Below are positions 7,309-17,480 of a stretch of 48,894 bases of DNA, one piece after another. Both the position numbers and the translations under genes were made by a program. The stretch is from the NCBI RefSeq assembly GCF_029263785.1, contig NZ_JAJUFE010000015.1, positions 1 to 48,894 on the forward strand, read 5' to 3'. The DNA comes from Pusillimonas sp. GTDB lineage: Bacteria > Pseudomonadota > Gammaproteobacteria > Burkholderiales > Burkholderiaceae_B. Under the pieces are notes generated by a model that saw only the letters and a list, made by a program, of their open reading frames with translations, had not been told where the DNA came from and did no database searches. Numbering within the stretch: the first letter of the stretch is position 1; each line of letters opens with the position of its first letter.

Positions 7309-8933
7309 GGCGTCCCTCCTAGTTGCCGAATGGTCTGTGACGTCATGACTGCATCGATATAGGCAGTCGGGCGATCGAGCAGCAAGGCAGTATCTTCAAG
7401 AAAGTCCATCACCGGGCCGGCCCAGATGGCAAGCGCAATGCACGAGAGCAGAAGGATGCCCACAGAGCCCGCCTCGCTGACGCGCAGCCTGGGCACCACG
7501 ATGTCCGAACTCCAGAAAAGCCGGATGCCGGCGCGAGTCAGTGCAATGATGCCCGCAAACCCCGACAGCAGTACGGTAGCAACCAGCGTCCACGCGGCTG
7601 CCGAAGGGGTGTCGGTAATGGAGGTTTGCAGTGCTGCCGACAACATCGAGAACTTGGCGACGAACCCCGGTAACGGGGGCAGGCCTGCCACCAATAGTGC
7701 GCAGCAAAAGAATGCCATGCCCAGGAAAGCCAACGCGGCTGGAATGGCCACACCCACCACGTCATCAGAGCGGTCAGGAGACTCCGGGTCGTCAAGATCG
7801 AATGCTTCCATACTGACCGCCAGAACGTCGGCTCCGAAGGTTCTGGTGCGCTCGATCATTTCGATAAGCAGATAGAACGCACCCATTGCCAGCACTGATG
7901 TCAGAAGATAGAACAGGGCTGGCGCAGTCAGCGTGACGCCGGGCATGCCAAGCGCTGCCAGCAAAGTTCCCGACGACATGATGACGCAATACCCGATCAT
8001 TCTTTCTGTCTGTTGCGTGGCCAGCATGCCGATTGATCCAAACACCAGTGTTGCTACGCCTACCGGAAACATCCATTCCCCGCCGAAGGCAGCTGGAGCG
8101 CCGGTAGGCAGCAACAGCGAGCCCAGCCGCAACAACGCGTAGATGCCGACCTTGGTCATGATGGAGAAGACTGCAGCCACGGGTGCGCAGGCATTTCCAT
8201 AGGCATTGGGAAGCCAGAAGTTCAGGGGCCAGGCCGCTGCCTTGATGAGGAATGCGACGCCCAATATCGCCGCGGCTGTTTCGAACAGGCGGCGGTCGCC
8301 ACCGGATAGATCTCCCGCACGTATGGCCAGATCGGCCATGTTCAGGGTGCCGGTGACTCCGTAAATTAACGCTATGCCGATCAGGAGCAGGAACGAAGCG
8401 ACCAGATTGGTGGCGATGTAATGCAGCCCGGCAGTCACGCGCAGTTCACCGGAGCCATGCAACATGAGACCGTACGAGGCGCAGAGCATGACTTCGAAGA
8501 ACACAAACAGGTTGAAGAGATCGCCCGTGACAAATGCGCCGTTCAAGCCCATCAGTAGTAACTGGAACAACGGCAGGAAATGCACCCCGGCTTTTTCCCA
8601 CCGTGCGGTGGAGTAGGTAAGGGCTGCCAATGCCAGAATTGATGTCAGAAGAAGCATGACTGCCGACAGCCTGTCGGCGACCAGCACAATGCCAAACGGA
8701 GCGGGCCAGTCGCCGACCAGGTATACGGCAATGTTCTGTGGCCACAGGTCGGGCATTTGCCCCTTTGTCAGTTGCAATATCTGATAGGCGACAAAGATCT
8801 GTAGCAGCACCGACGCGAATGACAGGGTGAGCCGTGTCTTGCGACGCGATTCCTTCAGCAGCACCAACAGGGCACCTGCCATCAGCGGGACCGCGATGGG
8901 CAGTATGGGCAGATGTTGCAGCCAACCGTTCAC
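7305..8933 (-). CDS. mrpD: Na+/H+ antiporter subunit D (MrpD/PhaD)
   Basis: Polytopic subunit of 542 residues, homologous to the proton-pumping NuoL/M/N subunits of complex I. About fourteen hydrophobic segments; the proton-transport motif F-F-E-V-M (about 142-146) carries the conserved glutamate and K-A-A-A-W-P-L-N-F-W-L-P-N-A (near 230-243) the conserved lysine. It has a GTG start that overlaps the mrpC stop by four bases (GTGA). With MrpA it forms the ion-translocating core of the complex. Confidence 0.95.
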   Translation of the reverse strand: MNGWLQHLPILPIAVPLMAGALLVLLKESRRKTRLTLSFASVLLQIFVAYQILQLTKGQMPDLWPQNIAVYLVGDWPAPFGIVLVADRLSAVMLLLTSILALAALTYSTARWEKAGVHFLPLFQLLLMGLNGAFVTGDLFNLFVFFEVMLCASYGLMLHGSGELRVTAGLHYIATNLVASFLLLIGIALIYGVTGTLNMADLAIRAGDLSGGDRRLFETAAAILGVAFLIKAAAWPLNFWLPNAYGNACAPVAAVFSIMTKVGIYALLRLGSLLLPTGAPAAFGGEWMFPVGVATLVFGSIGMLATQQTERMIGYCVIMSSGTLLAALGMPGVTLTAPALFYLLTSVLAMGAFYLLIEMIERTRTFGADVLAVSMEAFDLDDPESPDRSDDVVGVAIPAALAFLGMAFFCCALLVAGLPPLPGFVAKFSMLSAALQTSITDTPSAAAWTLVATVLLSGFAGIIALTRAGIRLFWSSDIVVPRLRVSEAGSVGILLLSCIALAIWAGPVMDFLEDTALLLDRPTAYIDAVMTSQTIRQLGGTP

Positions 8934-9274
8934 AGGTCGGCCTCCCGCCCATCGACGTGGTCATTGCCGGCAAAGCCACGCGACGCCAGAAGTACCACCA
9001 AAAACAGCGCTGTGGTGGCGAAGCCGATTACGATGGCGGTGAGTACAAGGGCCTGAGGTACAGGGTCGGTGTACAGGGAAGGATCGATGTCCCCCGCCTT
9101 GTCGATTACAGGGGCCGCGCTGACGCGCAGGCGCCCCATCGAAAAAATGAACAGGTTGACCGCGTAGGCCAATAATGAGAGGCCGATAATGACCTGGAAC
9201 GTGCGGGGCCGAAGAATCAGCCAGACACCCGATCCCGTCAACACGCCAATGCCTAGAGCCAGAATGATCTCCAC
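8930..9274 (-). CDS. mrpC: Na+/H+ antiporter subunit C (MrpC/PhaC)
   Basis: NuoK-like subunit of 114 residues with three membrane helices (about 3-22, 28-48, 70-94) and the family motif G-L-S-L-L-A-Y-A-V-N-L-F-I-F. The start is a GTG sharing one base with the mrpA TAG stop (TAGTG), preceded by GGAG. The next start, of mrpD, overlaps the stop by four bases. Confidence 0.94.
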   Translation of the reverse strand: MEIILALGIGVLTGSGVWLILRPRTFQVIIGLSLLAYAVNLFIFSMGRLRVSAAPVIDKAGDIDPSLYTDPVPQALVLTAIVIGFATTALFLVVLLASRGFAGNDHVDGREADL

Positions 9275-12213
9275 TAACTTGCTCCGGAGTTTGAGTATGT
9301 TGCAGCAGGAATTGCCTCAGCCGGCGGCGTTTTCCGGCGAAAGCGCAGCGACTGGTGAGCCAGTGCCACCAGGATAAGTACCGTCGCGCCAACAACCAGC
9401 ATATATACGCCCAGATCGAAGAAGAGCACGCTCGACAGATGCAGGGTACCGACGACCGGCACGGGAATATCCCACACCAGGGCAGACAGGAAGGGACGCG
9501 CAACGACCCAGGCGGATACGGCGGCAGTGCCCGCAAGGATCAACCCGAGGGCAATCCACTTTTGCGGCCGGATGCTTTGCCGCGATTCGACCCACACCAC
9601 GCCACCCACGATGTATTGCAGAATGATGGCCATTGCCATGATCAGGCCACCGACAAATCCGCCGCCCGGAAGGTTGTGGCCACGCAGCAGGAAAAAGAGC
9701 GACACCATCACCGCGATCGGAAGCAACAGTCGGGCCAGGACGGCCGGCGCCTGCATATTGCCGCGAGGCAGATCCGCTTCTGGATCGGGCTCTGGCTCTT
9801 GCTGGTTCAGCGAAGGATTGTTGGCACCTTGTTGACGACGCAATGGTCCGTCCTTGACGCTTTCTGGTGGTGGCCGGAAGCGACGCAGCAGCGCATAAAC
9901 CGTAAGCGCCACAATGCCCAACACGGTTATTTCGCCCAGAGTATCAAAACCCCTGAAGTCGACCAGGATCACATTGACTACATTGGATCCATGACCTTCG
10001 GGCAGGGCGTTACGCAAGAAGAACTCGGCAATTCCTTCACCCGCGGGGCGAGTGAGTACCGCGTATGCAAGGACAGACATGCCCGCGCCGGCCAGAATGG
10101 CTACGACCAGGTCGCGGGACCGTCGGGTGATGGTTCGGGCATTCAGTGGGGCGCTGGCGTCAGTGGCCTCGATTCGGGGCGGCAGCCAACGCAGGCCCAG
10201 GAGAATCAGTACGACCGTGACGACTTCAACAGCCAGTTGAGTAAGAGCCAGGTCGGGTGCCGAAAACCAGGCAAAGGTCAGTGCCGTAGCCAGCCCGGCA
10301 CCTCCGGACAGGGCCAGCGTGGCAAGACGGTGGAATTTGGCCTGACGTGCGGCACCGATTGCACAGGCGGCTCCGGCCAGCCACAAGGTCAGGAAGAAGA
10401 AATTGACAGGTGTGCCCAAGCTGAAGGTAAACCAGCCCCCACGTGTTAAGGGAAGCAGTGCCACCACGAAGGTGGCTACCGTGACGATCAGCAATTGGCG
10501 TTGTAAACCGGAGGAGTACAGGCGATTGAGCAAAGACGCTGACAGGGCGTCAACGCCTTCCATGAACAGTTCGAAGCTGCGGCGTCCATCAAATCGGTAG
10601 ATGAAAGGAGCGACTCCGGGACGAACGTGATTCTGGTGACGCAGCAGGTGCAGCAACAGAATGCCACCGGCCAATGCCGTCAAGCTCATGACCAGGGGCA
10701 GATTGAAGCCGTGCCAGATCTTCAGGTCGTAGTGAGGGGTGGCATCGCCCAAAATTGAAAAGGCGGCCGACTCCAGCAAGGGGCCAAGCGTGAACTTGGG
10801 CAATATGCCCACAACCAGACAGGTCAGGACCAGAAGGCCGCTTGGAACCAGCATCCAGAAGGGCGGCTCGTGTGGAGCGCGAGGAAGGTCGGTTGCAGGC
10901 GGTCCAAAAAATACCTGCAATACAAAACGAAGCGAATACGTGACGCTGAAAGTACTTGCCGCAACCGCCATTAGCGGAAGTCCCGATTCAATGATGGGCC
11001 CGTGGCCGGTCAGAACCGTTTCGGCAAAGAACATTTCCTTGGACAAAAAACCGTTCAGCAAAGGCACCCCCGCCATTGAGGCCGCCGACACCACGGCCAA
11101 CGTGGCAGTGATCGGCATCGCCTTTCGCAGCCCCGATAGGCGCCCCATGTCGCGGGTACCTGTTTCGTGATCGACAATACCTGCCGCCATGAACAGCGAT
11201 GCCTTGAAGGTGGCATGGTTCATCATGTGGAAGATGGCGGCTACGAGCCCGAGAGTGCTGTTCAGGCCCAGCAGGAGCGTGATGAGCCCCAGATGGCTGA
11301 TGGTGGAGTATGCCAGCACCCCCTTCATGTCTTGCTGGAAAATCGCTGCGTAGGCGCCCAGCACCAGAGTGCACAGTCCGGCGCCGCCAATGATGTAAAA
11401 CCATTCGTCGGTGCCGGCCAGTACGGGCCAGAACCGGGCAAGCAAAAATACGCCGGCCTTGACCATGGTGGCCGAGTGCAGGTACGCAGAGACCGGCGTT
11501 GGCGCTGCCATGGCGTTGGGCAGCCAGAAATGGAATGGGAACTGCGCGCTCTTGGTCAGCGTTCCCAGGGCGATCAGGACCAGAATGGTGGTGTACCAGG
11601 GGTGCTCGCGCACCAGGTCGCCCGACGCCAGCACAATATCGAGATCGTAGCTTCCTACGACATGGCCCAGCATCAGCACTCCGGCCAGCAGGCACAGCCC
11701 GCCTCCTCCGGTTATGGTCAGTGACATGCGCGCCCCGCGCCTGGCATCCAGACGATGGTTCCAGTATGCGATAAGCATGAAGGAGGTCAGGCTGGTGAGT
11801 TCCCAGAAGATGACCAGCTGGACCAGGTTGCCCGACAAAACCACGCCGAGCATCGAGCCCATGAAAAGCAGAAAAAACGAGAAGAAGCGTGGAACCGGGT
11901 CTTGTGGAGACAGGTAGTAGCGCGCGTACAGGACAATAAGCGCGCCCATCAGGGCGATCAGCATGCTGAACAGCCATGCGTATCCGTCCATGCGCAGATT
12001 GAAGTCTATGGACAGTGCGCCGGGTATCCAGGCGGTGGAGTACTGGATGACTTCGCCTTGAGCAACTACCGGGTACTGCAATGCCGTTAAAACTGCACAA
12101 CTCAGGGCAATGATCCCTGAAAGCCAAGCCTCAATATTGCGCGCGTTTGATGGCAGCGCGACGGCGATCAGGCTGCCAATGAACGGCAATATGAGGATCA
12201 GAATCAACGACAT
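9274..12213 (-). CDS. mrpA: Na+/H+ antiporter subunit A fused to subunit B (MrpAB/PhaAB)
   Basis: First gene of the antiporter operon, 979 residues. The N-terminal two thirds are MrpA: NuoL-like membrane domain with F-W-E-L-T-S (conserved Glu, near 140) and the helix K-S-A-Q-F-P-F-H-F-W-L-P-N-A (near 222-235), followed by the extra MrpA helices. After an acidic Gln/Pro linker (about residues 795-820) the C-terminal part is an MnhB-type domain with R-G-H-N-L-P-G-G-G-F-V-G-G. Fusion of A and B is the norm for group 2 (Pha-type) operons, which have six genes, as here. The complex exchanges cytoplasmic Na+ (or K+) for protons and supports alkali and salt tolerance. The promoter must lie in 12214-12285 or be shared with the DUF454 gene. 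Confidence 0.95.
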   Translation of the reverse strand: MSLILILILPFIGSLIAVALPSNARNIEAWLSGIIALSCAVLTALQYPVVAQGEVIQYSTAWIPGALSIDFNLRMDGYAWLFSMLIALMGALIVLYARYYLSPQDPVPRFFSFFLLFMGSMLGVVLSGNLVQLVIFWELTSLTSFMLIAYWNHRLDARRGARMSLTITGGGGLCLLAGVLMLGHVVGSYDLDIVLASGDLVREHPWYTTILVLIALGTLTKSAQFPFHFWLPNAMAAPTPVSAYLHSATMVKAGVFLLARFWPVLAGTDEWFYIIGGAGLCTLVLGAYAAIFQQDMKGVLAYSTISHLGLITLLLGLNSTLGLVAAIFHMMNHATFKASLFMAAGIVDHETGTRDMGRLSGLRKAMPITATLAVVSAASMAGVPLLNGFLSKEMFFAETVLTGHGPIIESGLPLMAVAASTFSVTYSLRFVLQVFFGPPATDLPRAPHEPPFWMLVPSGLLVLTCLVVGILPKFTLGPLLESAAFSILGDATPHYDLKIWHGFNLPLVMSLTALAGGILLLHLLRHQNHVRPGVAPFIYRFDGRRSFELFMEGVDALSASLLNRLYSSGLQRQLLIVTVATFVVALLPLTRGGWFTFSLGTPVNFFFLTLWLAGAACAIGAARQAKFHRLATLALSGGAGLATALTFAWFSAPDLALTQLAVEVVTVVLILLGLRWLPPRIEATDASAPLNARTITRRSRDLVVAILAGAGMSVLAYAVLTRPAGEGIAEFFLRNALPEGHGSNVVNVILVDFRGFDTLGEITVLGIVALTVYALLRRFRPPPESVKDGPLRRQQGANNPSLNQQEPEPDPEADLPRGNMQAPAVLARLLLPIAVMVSLFFLLRGHNLPGGGFVGGLIMAMAIILQYIVGGVVWVESRQSIRPQKWIALGLILAGTAAVSAWVVARPFLSALVWDIPVPVVGTLHLSSVLFFDLGVYMLVVGATVLILVALAHQSLRFRRKTPPAEAIPAATYSNSGAS

Positions 12214-12285
12214 TCGGTATGCGGCGGATAAGAAGAGACGTGACGAAGAAAGACCGCTCTAATGATACGATATTTTTCCAGGCCC

Positions 12286-12687
12286 TTATCCACGGCCGTT
12301 TTCATCGATGTGCCGAGTTTCGTTTCGGGGTGCGCCAGGAATGGTCTTGAGCCGGAAGATCAGATACAGGCTGACACCAACTCCGATGATGCCAATTGGC
12401 CACCATAGGGCCGGCAACAGGTACATCGTATAAAGTAAGGACCCCCACATCAGGCTTATGGCAAGAATCTTGACGCGCAGCGTAACGCCCTTATGGCGCT
12501 GGTAGTCGAGCAGGTATCGGCCAAAGACAGGGTTGTGTGTCATCCAGTGGTACATCCGGTCCGAGCCCCGCATGAAGCATGCTGCCGCCAGCAGCAGGAA
12601 GGGCGTCGTCGGCAAGAGTGGAAGAACCATGCCAACGACGCCCAGCGCCAATGCGATGAACCCGACGGTGTTGAAGAATATTTTCAT
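12286..12687 (-). CDS. DUF454 (YbaN-like) inner membrane protein
   Basis: The 133-residue product has the YbaN/DUF454 layout: N-terminal hydrophobic helix with L-G-V-V-G-M-V-L-P-L-L-P-T-T-P-F-L-L-L-A-A (about 16-36), then C-F-M-R-G-S and H-N-P-V-F-G-R-Y-L, then two more membrane helices (about 73-107). The function of the family is not known. The gene lies between cysA (53 bases upstream) and mrpA (72 bases downstream), all on the minus strand, so it may be co-transcribed with either. No terminator was seen in the two gaps. Confidence 0.85.
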   Translation of the reverse strand: MKIFFNTVGFIALALGVVGMVLPLLPTTPFLLLAAACFMRGSDRMYHWMTHNPVFGRYLLDYQRHKGVTLRVKILAISLMWGSLLYTMYLLPALWWPIGIIGVGVSLYLIFRLKTIPGAPRNETRHIDENGRG

Positions 12688-12740
12688 GCCCGAAAACCGT
12701 TGTTATGTCGATCATACCGCCAACGCTCGGGCATGAACTG

Positions 12741-13808
12741 TCAGGCAGCCTGCTCCAGAAAGACATCCAGCCGACGTGGTGCCAGCAAGAGCCGGTCGCC
12801 CGGACGGGGTGCCAGCTTGCGATAGACGTCGGCGGGCACCAGGGCGTGCAATAAATGGTCGTCGTCTTCGCGCTGGAACTCCAGTTGTGCAAGTGGACCG
12901 ATTGCCGTCACGTGCAGAAGGCGGGCCACAATCCCTTCGGCGCCAGGGCGATAGGGCAGCACATCGATTTCGTGCGGGCGCACGTACCCAACGCCGGGCA
13001 GATCGTTTACATCACTGAATTGCGGCGCCTCAAGCGTGGCCCCGCCCGCATGCAGCACGCCCTGATTGACGCGGCCGGTGAACAGGTTTACATCTCCCAG
13101 GAAACCGTAAACAAACGGCGTGGCGGGATTCTCATAGACTTCGGTCGGAGAACCCGTCTGTTCGACCCGTCCCTTGTTGATGACCACGACCTGGTCCGCG
13201 ACTTCGAGGGCCTCTTCCTGATCGTGAGTGACAAAAATACTGGTGACATGAAGTTCGTCATGCAGGCGCCGCAGCCATCGCCGCAGATCTTTACGCACTT
13301 TTGCGTCCAGCGCTCCAAAGGGCTCATCCAGCAAGAGCACCCGTGGTTCGACAGCCAGGGCGCGTGCCAGCGCTATGCGCTGACGCTGTCCGCCCGACAG
13401 GTTTGATGGTGATTGATCGGCCAACCAGTCAAGCTGGACCAACTTCAGCAAATGATGCACGCGATCACGGATTTCTGTCGCCGAGGGGCGCTGATTGCGC
13501 GGTTTGATTCGCAGGCCGAATGCAATATTGTCGAAAACCGACATATGGCGGAACAGGGCGTAGTGCTGGAACACAAAACCGACCTGGCGTTGTCGAACGT
13601 GCTGATGTGACGCGTCATTTCCATCGAGCAGGACCTGGCCGCTGTCGGCCTGGGCCAAGCCGGCGATAATGCGCAGCAAGGTAGTTTTGCCGCAGCCAGA
13701 TGGACCCAGCAGCGCCGTGAGGGCACCCTGCGGGAAGTTAAGCGACACATCATCAAGTGCCACAAATTCGCCAAAGCGTTTATTGATATTTCGAACTTCG
13801 ATGCTCAT
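12741..13808 (-). CDS. cysA: Sulfate/thiosulfate import ATP-binding protein CysA
   Basis: ABC ATPase of 355 residues. Walker [10 protein letters not shown] near residue 36, Q-loop [12 protein letters not shown] signature L-S-G-G-Q-R-Q-R-I, Walker [13 protein letters not shown]-loop V-T-H-D-Q-E-E. The C-terminal 110 residues form the TOBE-type regulatory domain (V-R-P-H-E-I-D-V). ATG 13808 was chosen over an upstream in-frame start (13853) because it overlaps the cysW stop by four bases and opens with the family sequence M-S-I-E-V. Last gene of sbp-cysT-cysW-cysA; it powers sulfate and thiosulfate import for cysteine synthesis. Confidence 0.94.
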   Translation of the reverse strand: MSIEVRNINKRFGEFVALDDVSLNFPQGALTALLGPSGCGKTTLLRIIAGLAQADSGQVLLDGNDASHQHVRQRQVGFVFQHYALFRHMSVFDNIAFGLRIKPRNQRPSATEIRDRVHHLLKLVQLDWLADQSPSNLSGGQRQRIALARALAVEPRVLLLDEPFGALDAKVRKDLRRWLRRLHDELHVTSIFVTHDQEEALEVADQVVVINKGRVEQTGSPTEVYENPATPFVYGFLGDVNLFTGRVNQGVLHAGGATLEAPQFSDVNDLPGVGYVRPHEIDVLPYRPGAEGIVARLLHVTAIGPLAQLEFQREDDDHLLHALVPADVYRKLAPRPGDRLLLAPRRLDVFLEQAA

Positions 13809-14707
13809 GAAAGAGCCTCCTGTAATTGGCGTGCAGTGCACTTGTCGCGCCATTCGATGTAGGACTTGAGCGCCAGCGTCGCCAGAGCGAGCAAGGCAAG
13901 CAGGGAGGCGACGGCGAACGCGGCCGAAAAGTTATATTCGTTGTATAGAATCTCGACGTGCAACGGCATGGTGTTGGTTTCGCCCCGGATATGGCCCGAT
14001 ACCACCGATACCGCACCAAATTCGCCCATGGCACGTGCATTACACAGAATCACGCCGTACAGAAGTCCCCATTTGATGTTGGGCAAGGTGACGTGCCAGA
14101 AGGTTTGCCAGCCTGAGGCACCCAGCACAATTGCCGCTTCTTCTTCGTCTGAACCTTGGGACTCCATCAATGGAATCAGTTCGCGTGCGATGAACGGAAA
14201 AGTGACAAACACCGTGGCCAGCACAATGCCTGGTACGGCAAACAGTATGCGAATGTCGTGTTCGAGCAGCCAGGTACCAAACCAGCCCTGTGCCCCAAAA
14301 AGCAGAACGAAGATCAGGCCGGAAATTACCGGTGATACAGAAAAGGGCAGGTCGATCAGGGTGATCAGAACGCTCTTGCCCCGAAACTCGAATTTGGCGA
14401 TGAGCCAGGCAGCGCACACGCCGAACACCAGGTTTAGTGGAACGGCGATGGCGGCAGTAAGTAAGGTGAGCCTGATTGCCGACAGGGCATCGGGTTCGGT
14501 AACGGCTGCCGCGTACGCCGACCAGCCTTTGCGCAAGGCTTCGACAAACACCGCAGCCAGCGGCATAAGAAGAAACAGGGCCAGGAAGAAAAGGGCGGAT
14601 GCGATGAGTGCACGGCGAACCCACGCGGGCTCGTCCAGTACTGAAGGGGCGGGTGTGCTTGGCGAAGTAATGGCGGCGAGGCTTGGGAGGGTGTGTGTGC
14701 TGCTCAT
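13805..14707 (-). CDS. cysW: Sulfate/thiosulfate ABC permease CysW
   Basis: Inner membrane permease of 300 residues with about six helices. The permease signature for contact with the ATPase is [14 protein letters not shown] in the second half. The ATG at 14707 (M-S-S-T-H) lies one base after the cysT stop codon; the longer frame upstream reads through the cysT end and is not used. The stop overlaps the cysA start. Pairs with CysT to form the channel. Confidence 0.93.
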   Translation of the reverse strand: MSSTHTLPSLAAITSPSTPAPSVLDEPAWVRRALIASALFFLALFLLMPLAAVFVEALRKGWSAYAAAVTEPDALSAIRLTLLTAAIAVPLNLVFGVCAAWLIAKFEFRGKSVLITLIDLPFSVSPVISGLIFVLLFGAQGWFGTWLLEHDIRILFAVPGIVLATVFVTFPFIARELIPLMESQGSDEEEAAIVLGASGWQTFWHVTLPNIKWGLLYGVILCNARAMGEFGAVSVVSGHIRGETNTMPLHVEILYNEYNFSAAFAVASLLALLALATLALKSYIEWRDKCTARQLQEALS

Positions 14708-14708
14708 G

Positions 14709-15572
14709 TCAGTTCCTCGACGACAGGCCGCGACGCCGGGTCCAGGCTTGCAGCAGGTTGATGGCCAATAACAGAACAAATGATGTAAGCAGCATCACCA
14801 TGGCTATCGCAGTGGCTCCCGCGTAATCGTATTGCTCCAATTGCGTGACAATCAGCAAAGGAGTGATTTCCGAGATCATCGGCATGTTGCCGGCGATGAA
14901 GATCACTGATCCGTACTCCCCCGAGGCCCGCGCAAAAGCCAGTGCAAATCCGGTCAGCAGGGCGGGCAGAATGGCTGGAAAGATGACTCGGAGGAAAACC
15001 TGGAACCGATTGGCTCCCAGGCTGGCTGCAGCTTCTTCAAACTCCCGGTCGGCTTCGGCCAAAACGGGCTGGACGGTGCGAACGACAAAGGGCAGGCCAA
15101 TGAACGTCATGGCAACAATGATGCCCAATGGCGTGAACGCAACCTTCAGGCCGACTGCATCCAGATAGGAACCAATCCAGCCGTTCGGTGCATACAGGGC
15201 CGTCAGCGCGATCCCGGCCACGGCAGTGGGCAGGGCAAATGGCAAATCCACCAGCGCGTCGATTAGCTTTTTGCCCGTGAAGTCGTAGCGCTCGAGTACC
15301 CAGGCGACCAGCGTGCCAAAGACAACGTTGATCGCCGCTGCGATCAGGGATGCGCCGAAACTCAGTCGATACGAGGCCATGACCCGGTCGCTGGTGGCGG
15401 CGCGGACGAACTCCTCCCAGGTCATGGAGAAGGTGTTGATGAAGATCGCCGACAGGGGAATCAGCACAATCAGGCACAGATAAAACAGGGTGAAGCCGGC
15501 TGTTATTCCGAAGCCTGGCAGTACGCGACCGGAGCTTCGGCGTTGCATGGAAAACGGTAAGGCAATCTGCAT
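14709..15572 (-). CDS. cysT: Sulfate/thiosulfate ABC permease CysT (CysU)
   Basis: Inner membrane permease of 287 residues: six hydrophobic segments and the EAA-type loop [15 protein letters not shown], matching CysT. It has CysW directly downstream and the binding protein gene upstream with a 137-base gap that holds a stem-loop. The start could also be the ATG at 15548; neither ATG has a strong ribosome binding site. Confidence 0.93.
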   Translation of the reverse strand: MQIALPFSMQRRSSGRVLPGFGITAGFTLFYLCLIVLIPLSAIFINTFSMTWEEFVRAATSDRVMASYRLSFGASLIAAAINVVFGTLVAWVLERYDFTGKKLIDALVDLPFALPTAVAGIALTALYAPNGWIGSYLDAVGLKVAFTPLGIIVAMTFIGLPFVVRTVQPVLAEADREFEEAAASLGANRFQVFLRVIFPAILPALLTGFALAFARASGEYGSVIFIAGNMPMISEITPLLIVTQLEQYDYAGATAIAMVMLLTSFVLLLAINLLQAWTRRRGLSSRN

Positions 15573-15592
15573 GGGTGGGAACGGAACAATTA

Positions 15593-15628
15593 GGACGCGA
15601 CGCCGCTTATGGTTACACCGTCGCGTCC
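15593..15628 (-). other. Intercistronic stem-loop between sbp and cysT
   Basis: Inverted repeat GGACGCGAC (15593-15601) / GTCGCGTCC (15620-15628), 9-bp perfect stem with an 18-base loop and no T-run. Its place right after a binding-protein gene is typical of hairpins that protect the upstream mRNA and let the binding protein be made in excess over the permease. That role is inferred. Confidence 0.5.
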
Positions 15629-15709
15629 GGGACGGAACGATTTACTTTGCATGTGCATAGACCTGTCAGGCATAACGGGTCTGATGCGCAGGGAAGGTCA
15701 GGCATTTAT

Positions 15710-16753
15710 TTATTTGCTGCCCGGGGCGTAGATTTGATCGAATACGCCACCGTCGCCAAAGTGTTTGGCCTGTGCATCGGTCCAGTTTCCGGCTACGTCG
15801 TTGATGGTAAACAGTTCAATCGCCGGAAACTGGCTGGAATATTTCTTCCGGATTTTTTCCGAAATGGGGCGAAAGTAATTTTTTCCTGCAATGTCTTGAC
15901 CCACATCGCTGTAGAGGTATTGAAGATAGGCTGTAGCGACTTCCCGGGTGCCGTTGCGTTCTACGTTCTTGTCCACCACAGAAACTGGCGGCTCTGCAAG
16001 AATGCTTACTGGCGGTACGACAATCTCGACCTTGTCCGGGCCGAGCTCGTTCAGGGCGAGCAGTGCCTCGTTCTCCCAGGCCAGCAACACGTCGCCAATT
16101 CCGCGTTCGACGAATGTAATGGTCGACCCGCGCGCGCCGGAATCCAGGACGGGCACCCGCTTGAACAGTTGTCCTATGAATTCTCGGGCGGCCGCCTCGT
16201 CGCCGTTTGCTTTCTTCAGCGCGTAGCCCCAGGCCGCCAGATAATTCCAGCGGGCACCACCCGAAGTCTTTGGATTCGGGGTGATGACAGAGACGTCGTC
16301 CTTGAGCAGGTCTTCCCAGTTCGAGATCTTCTTGGGATTCCCTTTTCGGACGAGGAACACGATGGTAGAAGTGTATGGAGCGCTGTTGTGTTCAAAACGC
16401 GACTGCCAGTCTTCGGCTATCAGGCCACGCTTGGCGATCGCGTCGATGTCCGGTGCAAGGGCCAGCGTCACGACATCGGCGGCAATGCCGTCAATGACTG
16501 TTCTGGCCTGTTTGCCCGACCCGCCGTGTGATTGCCTGACCTTGACGGTGTCACCGGTCTTTTCTTTCCAGTAGCTGGAAAACGCCTCGTTGTACTCCTG
16601 ATATAGCTCGCGCGTCGGATCGTACGAGACATTCATCAGAGAGATATTGGCGGCATGCGAGATGCCGGAAGTAACGGCAGCCAATGCTGCCACCTGGAAA
16701 ACGCGACGAAAGAAAACAGAAACGCGGAAGGCGTGCGAACGATGGTTTTGCAT
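15710..16753 (-). CDS. sbp: Periplasmic sulfate-binding protein
   Basis: Binding protein of 347 residues: signal peptide (R-V-S-V-F-F-R-R ... S-H-A-A, about residues 1-34), then the sulfate/thiosulfate-binding fold with [23 protein letters not shown] and [12 protein letters not shown], all family signatures. It delivers sulfate or thiosulfate to CysTWA. It is first in the operon. ATG 16753 was chosen because the signal peptide starts there; an in-frame extension to 16930 and an ATG at 16789 exist but do not improve the signal peptide. No Shine-Dalgarno sequence is visible, and an inverted repeat sits just upstream. Confidence 0.93.
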   Translation of the reverse strand: MQNHRSHAFRVSVFFRRVFQVAALAAVTSGISHAANISLMNVSYDPTRELYQEYNEAFSSYWKEKTGDTVKVRQSHGGSGKQARTVIDGIAADVVTLALAPDIDAIAKRGLIAEDWQSRFEHNSAPYTSTIVFLVRKGNPKKISNWEDLLKDDVSVITPNPKTSGGARWNYLAAWGYALKKANGDEAAAREFIGQLFKRVPVLDSGARGSTITFVERGIGDVLLAWENEALLALNELGPDKVEIVVPPVSILAEPPVSVVDKNVERNGTREVATAYLQYLYSDVGQDIAGKNYFRPISEKIRKKYSSQFPAIELFTINDVAGNWTDAQAKHFGDGGVFDQIYAPGSK

Positions 16754-16790
16754 GATGACTCGATAAGCGGTTGCAGTTGGACGAGTCATC
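16754..16790 (-). promoter_or_regulatory. Inverted repeat covering the sbp ribosome-binding region
   Basis: Perfect 9-base arms GATGACTCG (16754-16762) and CGAGTCATC (16782-16790) with a 19-base spacer, directly touching the sbp start codon on its 5' side. In RNA it would form a hairpin occupying the ribosome landing site; in DNA it could be a dimeric regulator site. Either role is inference. Confidence 0.45.
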
Positions 16791-16999
16791 AGAGTAGAGG
16801 TGCCGTGGAGCAAAGTGAACGAATGCTTTCTCACTTGCAAAGACTGTAATGGCATATAGCCCGTAAATTGCCGCCCCTGCGTGGCAAAGTACTCAACCAA
16901 GTTGTCCGCGAACCTGCCGCTTGTTAGCATTACGCCTTGCGGTGATTTGCCGCATATTCATAGCAGGACGCGGCGCCCCTCTCACAACTGGAACACAAA

Positions 17000-17377
17000 A
17001 TGAACGACAACCTGACACCGACTCCAACAGCCGTTGATTCTCAAGCCGGGCGGCCGCCCGATTCTCTCAAGACCGTGGCTGTGGTGGTGTATGCCCTGCA
17101 GGCCATCGGGTATTTTGTGGGTATTACCGCCCTGATCGGAGTCATCATCGCCCATATCAAGATTGGTGATGCGCGAGGAACCTGGCTCGAGTCCCATTTT
17201 CGCTGGCAGATCCGCACGTTCTGGTATTCGCTTTTGTGGGGCATTATCGGCGCCCTTCTGATTGCGGTTCTGGTCGGCTACCTGGTACTTGCGGTTGCCT
17301 TTGTCTGGAGCATCTACCGCGTAGCCAAGGGGTGGTTGCGCCTGATAGACGGCAAAGCCATGTACACGGCCGGCTAG
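17000..17377 (+). CDS. DUF4870/Tic20-like small membrane protein
   Basis: Predicted inner membrane protein of 125 residues with three hydrophobic segments (about 25-50, 72-92, 93-107). The segment H-F-R-W-Q-I-R-T-F-W-Y-S-L between the first and second helices and the C-terminal I-Y-R-V-A-K-G-W-L-R-L are typical of the DUF4870 group. The N-terminal 20 residues are polar and Thr/Pro-rich. Divergent from sbp, with about 246 bases between. The family's function is not known. Confidence 0.8.
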   Translation: MNDNLTPTPTAVDSQAGRPPDSLKTVAVVVYALQAIGYFVGITALIGVIIAHIKIGDARGTWLESHFRWQIRTFWYSLLWGIIGALLIAVLVGYLVLAVAFVWSIYRVAKGWLRLIDGKAMYTAG

Positions 17378-17403
17378 GGCTATTCGGCTTTCCGTGCTCA
17401 TTA

Positions 17404-17429
17404 CCCGTGCCCATTACTTGAGGCACGGG
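17404..17429 (+). other. Stem-loop between two small membrane protein genes
   Basis: Arms CCCGTGCC (17404-17411) and GGCACGGG (17422-17429) with a 10-base loop, followed only by CATAATCTTTG. Could be a weak terminator after 17000-17377 or an mRNA stabiliser. Confidence 0.4.
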
Positions 17430-17480
17430 CATAATCTTTGCTGGGATCCGGTTGCACCTTCTTCATTCAGAGGAGTGACC

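Noticed and set aside
9355-10449. 364-codon open frame on the plus strand opposite mrpA
   Set aside because: Gln/Gly/Arg-rich translation without any domain; it mirrors the codon pattern of the well-supported mrpA gene on the other strand.
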